From Gemmatimonadota bacterium (lineage in GTDB: Bacteria > Gemmatimonadota > Gemmatimonadetes > Longimicrobiales > Gaopeijiaceae), in assembly GCA_022826565.1 (NCBI GenBank), contig JAJDUP010000035.1, forward strand, positions 1 to 64,000: a stretch of 64,000 bases of DNA, in the 5' to 3' direction. The position numbers and the translations under genes are program-made. How positions within the stretch are numbered: position 1 is the first letter of the stretch; every line of letters starts with the position of its first letter. Positions 60,847 to 64,000 of the stretch are shown here, in pieces. The notes under the pieces were generated by a model. The model had not been told where the DNA came from. It searched no databases and saw nothing but the letters and a program-made list of their open reading frames with translations.

Positions 60847-63255
60847 TCACCCCCCCGGATCCAGCACCGCGTCGATCCGCGCGATTGCGTCCTCGAAATG
60901 CAGCCGCGTGGCCCGGTGGGACGAGCCGCCGGAGGCGGCCGCAAGCTCACCGCGCAGAGCGCCAAGCTGGCCGCGCGCGAACGGGACCACGTCGGACTGC
61001 ATCGCCTCTTCATCCTCCATCAACTCAGACATCCGCGCGAGCCAGGCACGCTGCAGGTTGCGCCGGTAGGCGTCGGTCGCATCGCCTGACGAGACCTCCG
61101 ACCAGACGCCCGCCCGCAGGTCGTCGAGCATTTCGCCGAGCGAATAGGCGTCCGAGCCGTGGAAAGCCTCCTGCTCGACGACGCGCTTCATGCGGGGCAC
61201 GTTGAGCACCTGGTTCAGGGCCTGCGTCTGGCGGGTGCGCACGAGTTCGACGGCGCCGGTGCCCTGGAAACGGTGCAGGATGTCGGCTTCAAGCAGCCAC
61301 CCGGGGGTCGCGAAGACCTGCCGATTCAAGTATGCGAGCGCCCGCTGTTGACGGTCGCGGTCGACCATCGCGTAGGGGACGCCGTCCTGCCCCTGGTGCT
61401 TCCGGGTGTGCACCACACCGCCCAGGTTGGCGACCACGTGCCCGGTGTAGCGGCCCCACTGGCCGACGACTTTGTTGTACAGCTCCTGGAGCTGCGAGTA
61501 GTCCTCGCCGTCCTGACGGGTCCAGTCGGTCAGGTTGTCGACAATGCGCTTGAGGTTCTCGATGCCGTAGTCGGACGCGCGCATCGCGTCGTCGCCGATC
61601 GCCTCGGTGAGCGCCGTAGGGTCGGAACCGGTCGGGCTCGAGAAGCGGTAGATGGGATCCTCCTGCATCTCGACGACCATTGCGCGCAGATCCTCGCGCT
61701 CCGTGAGGCGGTCCTTGCCGGGGAAGTAGGTGTAACCCCACTCGACGGAGAACTTGTCGTAGGGGCCGACGAGCGGCATGTAGCAGGTGTCGTCCCCGGG
61801 CTGCGCGACGTAGTTGAAGCGCGCGTAGTCCATGATCGACGGCGCGACGCCCATCTCGCACACGAACCGGGTGCGCAGGTCCTCGACCGCGTAGTACGCG
61901 GACGACTGCATGTTGTGGGGGAGCCCGATCGTGTGCCCTACCTCATGGGCCGAGACGAAGCGGATGAGCTCGCCCATGACCTCGTCGTCGAACTCGATCC
62001 CGCGGGCGTCCTCGTTGGCCGGCGCGGTCTGTATGAAGAACCAGTTGCGCAGCAGGTTCATCACGTTGTGGTACCACTGGATGTCGCTCTCGAGGATCTC
62101 CCCGGTGCGCGGGTCGTGCACGTGCGGGCCCGACGCGTTCTGGATCGGTGACGCCAGGTAGCGGATCACCGAGTAGCGCGCGTCCTCGGGGCTCCAGTTG
62201 GGGTCGTCGGTGGGCGCGTCGGCGGCGATGATCGCGTTGCTGAAGCCGGCCTGCTCGAAGGCGGGCTGCCAGTCCACGACGCCCTGCTTGAGGTAGGGCA
62301 CCCATTTTGGGGGGGTCGCCGGGTCGATGTAGTACACGATCGGCTTCACCGGATCCACCAGCTCCCCGCGCGCGTGGGCCTCGGGGTCGCTCGGCTCCAG
62401 GCGCCAGCGCGTGATGAGGCAGCGGGTGACCGCGCGCTGCTCGTCCAGCCCGTAGTCGATGTGGCTGGTCGAGAAGTACCCGACGCGCTCGTCGCAGAGG
62501 CGGGGCTCCATGGGGTCGTCGGGGAGCAGCAGCATCGAGTGATGCATCTCCATCGACAGCGTGTTGCTGGCTGCGTTGGAGGGGGCTTCGGTGGCGTCGT
62601 ATGTGAGGACGCGCCTCACCTCGACATTCGTGGGGTAGGCGGTCGCGCGCACCACGTAGGTGCGGTCGCCGTCCACCCGCCGCACGCCGTATGCCTGGCG
62701 GCGGAAGCTCTGCAGGCCGATGAGCGCGATGTCCTCGGTGAAGAGGTCGGTGACCTCCACGACCACCGCGGTCGAGTCGTCGTTCATTACCTCCACATCG
62801 AAGGCCATGATGATGGGCTCGAAGTTGGAGTTGCGGACCGCCGCCGCAATCGCCGTGGTGTCGTCGGCGAAGTTCTGGAAGCTCACCAGCCGCAGGCGGA
62901 CCCGGTCGCCGTCACGCTCCCAGCGCACGGTCGAGGTGTTGGCCTTCGAGCCGCCGTAGCCGGCGCCGTCCGGGGTGCGCGCGATGCGGGTCAGCAGCAG
63001 CATCTCGCGGCCGATCATGTCGAGCGGGATCTCGTAGAAGAGGTCGCCGTCGATCATGTGCGTGTCGAAGAGGCCCTCGCTGGTGACGGCGTCCTCGGTG
63101 ATGATGTCGGAGTACGAGGTCGTCGTGTCCTGTTCCTCCTCTTCTTCCTGTTCCTGGGGGAGGAGGGGGGAGGAGAGGGCGGAGATCCCGGACGGGGCGA
63201 GCAGGGCCGCGCCGAGGGCGAGCAGAAACGCGAAGGGGACGGGGGAATTGCGCAT
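60847..63255 (-). CDS. Secreted zinc metalloprotease (DUF5117/DUF4953 type)
   Basis: An 802-aa exported metalloprotease. Signal peptide FAFLLALGAALLAPSG, then an acidic linker (PQEQEEEEEQ), a DUF5117-like domain, and the catalytic helix HEVGHTIGLPHN with H437, H441 and the third His in the gluzincin/metzincin-like style HExxHxxGxxH. The C-terminal helical domain is DUF4953-like. These proteases are frequent in Bacteroidota and Gemmatimonadota and degrade proteins outside the cell. No maturation gene is nearby. Confidence 0.88.
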   Translation of the reverse strand: MRNSPVPFAFLLALGAALLAPSGISALSSPLLPQEQEEEEEQDTTTSYSDIITEDAVTSEGLFDTHMIDGDLFYEIPLDMIGREMLLLTRIARTPDGAGYGGSKANTSTVRWERDGDRVRLRLVSFQNFADDTTAIAAAVRNSNFEPIIMAFDVEVMNDDSTAVVVEVTDLFTEDIALIGLQSFRRQAYGVRRVDGDRTYVVRATAYPTNVEVRRVLTYDATEAPSNAASNTLSMEMHHSMLLLPDDPMEPRLCDERVGYFSTSHIDYGLDEQRAVTRCLITRWRLEPSDPEAHARGELVDPVKPIVYYIDPATPPKWVPYLKQGVVDWQPAFEQAGFSNAIIAADAPTDDPNWSPEDARYSVIRYLASPIQNASGPHVHDPRTGEILESDIQWYHNVMNLLRNWFFIQTAPANEDARGIEFDDEVMGELIRFVSAHEVGHTIGLPHNMQSSAYYAVEDLRTRFVCEMGVAPSIMDYARFNYVAQPGDDTCYMPLVGPYDKFSVEWGYTYFPGKDRLTEREDLRAMVVEMQEDPIYRFSSPTGSDPTALTEAIGDDAMRASDYGIENLKRIVDNLTDWTRQDGEDYSQLQELYNKVVGQWGRYTGHVVANLGGVVHTRKHQGQDGVPYAMVDRDRQQRALAYLNRQVFATPGWLLEADILHRFQGTGAVELVRTRQTQALNQVLNVPRMKRVVEQEAFHGSDAYSLGEMLDDLRAGVWSEVSSGDATDAYRRNLQRAWLARMSELMEDEEAMQSDVVPFARGQLGALRGELAAASGGSSHRATRLHFEDAIARIDAVLDPGG

Positions 63256-63339
63256 GGTGTCTCTTCCGGCCTGGTGTTGAGAAATGGCTGGATGGCAAGG
63301 TACGCGAGGGATTTCGCGGGCACCACGTTGCGCACCTGA

Positions 63340-63357
63340 GTAAGTCCGTTATCTTAC
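63340..63357. promoter_or_regulatory. Operator candidate ahead of the AbrB-type antitoxin
   Basis: GTAAG and CTTAC are inverted, 8 bases apart, and end 6 bases before the ATG of the antitoxin. AbrB-type antitoxins repress their own promoters through such sites. No Shine-Dalgarno is seen, so the mRNA may be leaderless. Confidence 0.5.
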
Positions 63358-63363
63358 CCCAAC

Positions 63364-63636
63364 ATGAAGACCACGATCTCAACCAAGGGCCAGCTCGTGT
63401 TGCCGGCCGAGTTGCGAAAGCGCGACGGGGTAGCGGCCGGCCAGGAATTCGAGATCGAGCGGCTGGCGCCGGGGGTGTATCGCCTCGAACGCAGCGGGGC
63501 GCCGGCAAACCTCGGGTTGGTGGACCTCTTGCTGGCCTGTCCCGAGAAGGACTGGTTCGTCCCTGTTTACTCCGAGTCGACCGGGGATCTGAAGGATCCC
63601 GGGTTCGAGGAGCCGACCGATCAGATACCTGGTTGA
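63364..63636 (+). CDS. AbrB/MazE-type antitoxin
   Basis: A 90-aa protein. The swapped-hairpin AbrB domain is at the N-terminus (KTTISTKGQLVLPAELRKRD, then GQEFEIERLAPGVYRLER). The remaining 45 residues are the toxin-binding tail. The stop overlaps the toxin reading frame by 17 bases. Confidence 0.86.
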   Translation: MKTTISTKGQLVLPAELRKRDGVAAGQEFEIERLAPGVYRLERSGAPANLGLVDLLLACPEKDWFVPVYSESTGDLKDPGFEEPTDQIPG

Positions 63637-64000
63637 CACCAACGTTCTGTCGGAGACAACGAGGCCGAGCCCCTCGCCGAAGGTGGTCCACTGGCTGCGC
63701 ACCCACGAGCCGGAGCTGGCGGTGAATTCGCTGGTGCTGGGGGAAACCCGGTTCGGAATCCGGCTGTTGCCACCGGGACGCCGCCGGGACGCTCTTGAAC
63801 GCTGGTTCGGCGAGGTCGTGCGCCGGATCCATTGCGTGCCGCTCGATGCAGACACCGGAATCCGCTGGGGAGAACTGCTGGCCACGCTCCGCGCCCGGGG
63901 AAGATCGATGCCGGTCAGGGACAGCCTGATCGCGGCGACGGCCCTGGCCCATGGACTCGTGGTCGTGACGCGCAACCGCAGGGACTTCGAACCGGCGGAT
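63620..64000 (+). CDS. vapC: VapC-type PIN toxin, runs off the window end
   Basis: At least 127 codons. PIN motifs: YLVDTNVLSE (Asp), LVLGETRFGI (Glu), PVRDSLIAATALAHGL (Asp) and TRNRRDF. No ATG, GTG or TTG exists between the upstream in-frame stop at 63590 and YLVDTN. ATC at 63620 follows GAGGAG (63607-63612) by 7 bases and is where ATG would be expected, so either the start codon is rare or a base has changed. The C-terminus lies beyond the window. Confidence 0.75.
   Translation, partial: MRYLVDTNVLSETTRPSPSPKVVHWLRTHEPELAVNSLVLGETRFGIRLLPPGRRRDALERWFGEVVRRIHCVPLDADTGIRWGELLATLRARGRSMPVRDSLIAATALAHGLVVVTRNRRDFEPAD

Noticed and set aside
1-64000. CRISPR array, rRNA or tRNA
   Set aside because: No regularly spaced repeats, no cas-like genes and no tRNA- or rRNA-like stretch were seen on reading the window.

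Overview
This is a GC-rich window of dense bacterial coding sequence. The chromosomal part (31.1-64.0 kb) carries secreted VPS10/sortilin-type propeller proteins, PD40-fused amidohydrolases, a P1 peptidase, a DUF5117-type zinc metalloprotease and a Tat-exported epimerase. That repertoire is familiar from Gemmatimonadota, so I infer a member of that phylum or a close relative. No rRNA or tRNA gene is visible to test this.

Region 1 (0.6-13.8 kb, all minus strand) is a defence island. Read in the direction of transcription it holds a short DprA-like protein with a phosphoribosyltransferase, a type I restriction-modification locus (hsdM, hsdS, and an hsdR frameshifted at a GGTT tandem repeat), and a tightly coupled four-gene cassette: N6-adenine DNA methylase, a large protein with two GHKL ATPase modules and a histidine-kinase core, a response-regulator-like protein, and a ComEC-type metallo-beta-lactamase-fold hydrolase. 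I do not recognise this cassette as a named system. It looks like a phosphorelay-gated restriction or defence module and is the best novelty candidate here.

Region 2 (14.4-31.1 kb, all plus strand) is the backbone of an integrative conjugative element. It has an AlpA-type regulator, a Trb/VirB type IV secretion apparatus (VirB2, B3 [frameshifted], B4, B9, B10, B5, B6, B8), a winged-helix protein, a coupling ATPase (VirD4/TraG), VirB11, an ArdC antirestriction protein, a replication-relaxation family protein, an excisionase-like HTH protein and a tyrosine recombinase. Most start codons overlap the preceding stop by 4 bp. An inverted repeat with the 7-7-7 geometry of a recombinase core lies 65 bp after the integrase, exactly where a lipoprotein beta-propeller gene is cut off. 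The element's other end is not certain. It may be near 14.3 kb, or left of the window with the defence island as cargo. No classical relaxase is visible.

Region 3 (31.1-64.0 kb) is chromosomal. It contains the truncated propeller gene, an epimerase, a VPS10-like protein, an SDF symporter and a probable zinc-homeostasis regulon. The zinc block comprises two Fur-family (Zur-like) paralogues, a DUF2946-like secreted protein, a TonB receptor, a flavoprotein with a Cys-rich tail, a FeoB-gate-like transporter, a DUF3299 protein and a His-rich ZrgA/DUF2796 protein. Two candidate operators share a 14-bp identical core. After it come an amidohydrolase-propeller, a P1 peptidase, tandem 136-aa paralogues, a MaoC/CitE-like/acyl-CoA dehydrogenase cluster, another amidohydrolase, a DinB-like protein and three PIN-toxin loci, one an antitoxin-toxin in-frame fusion and one lacking a canonical start codon and running off the window end.
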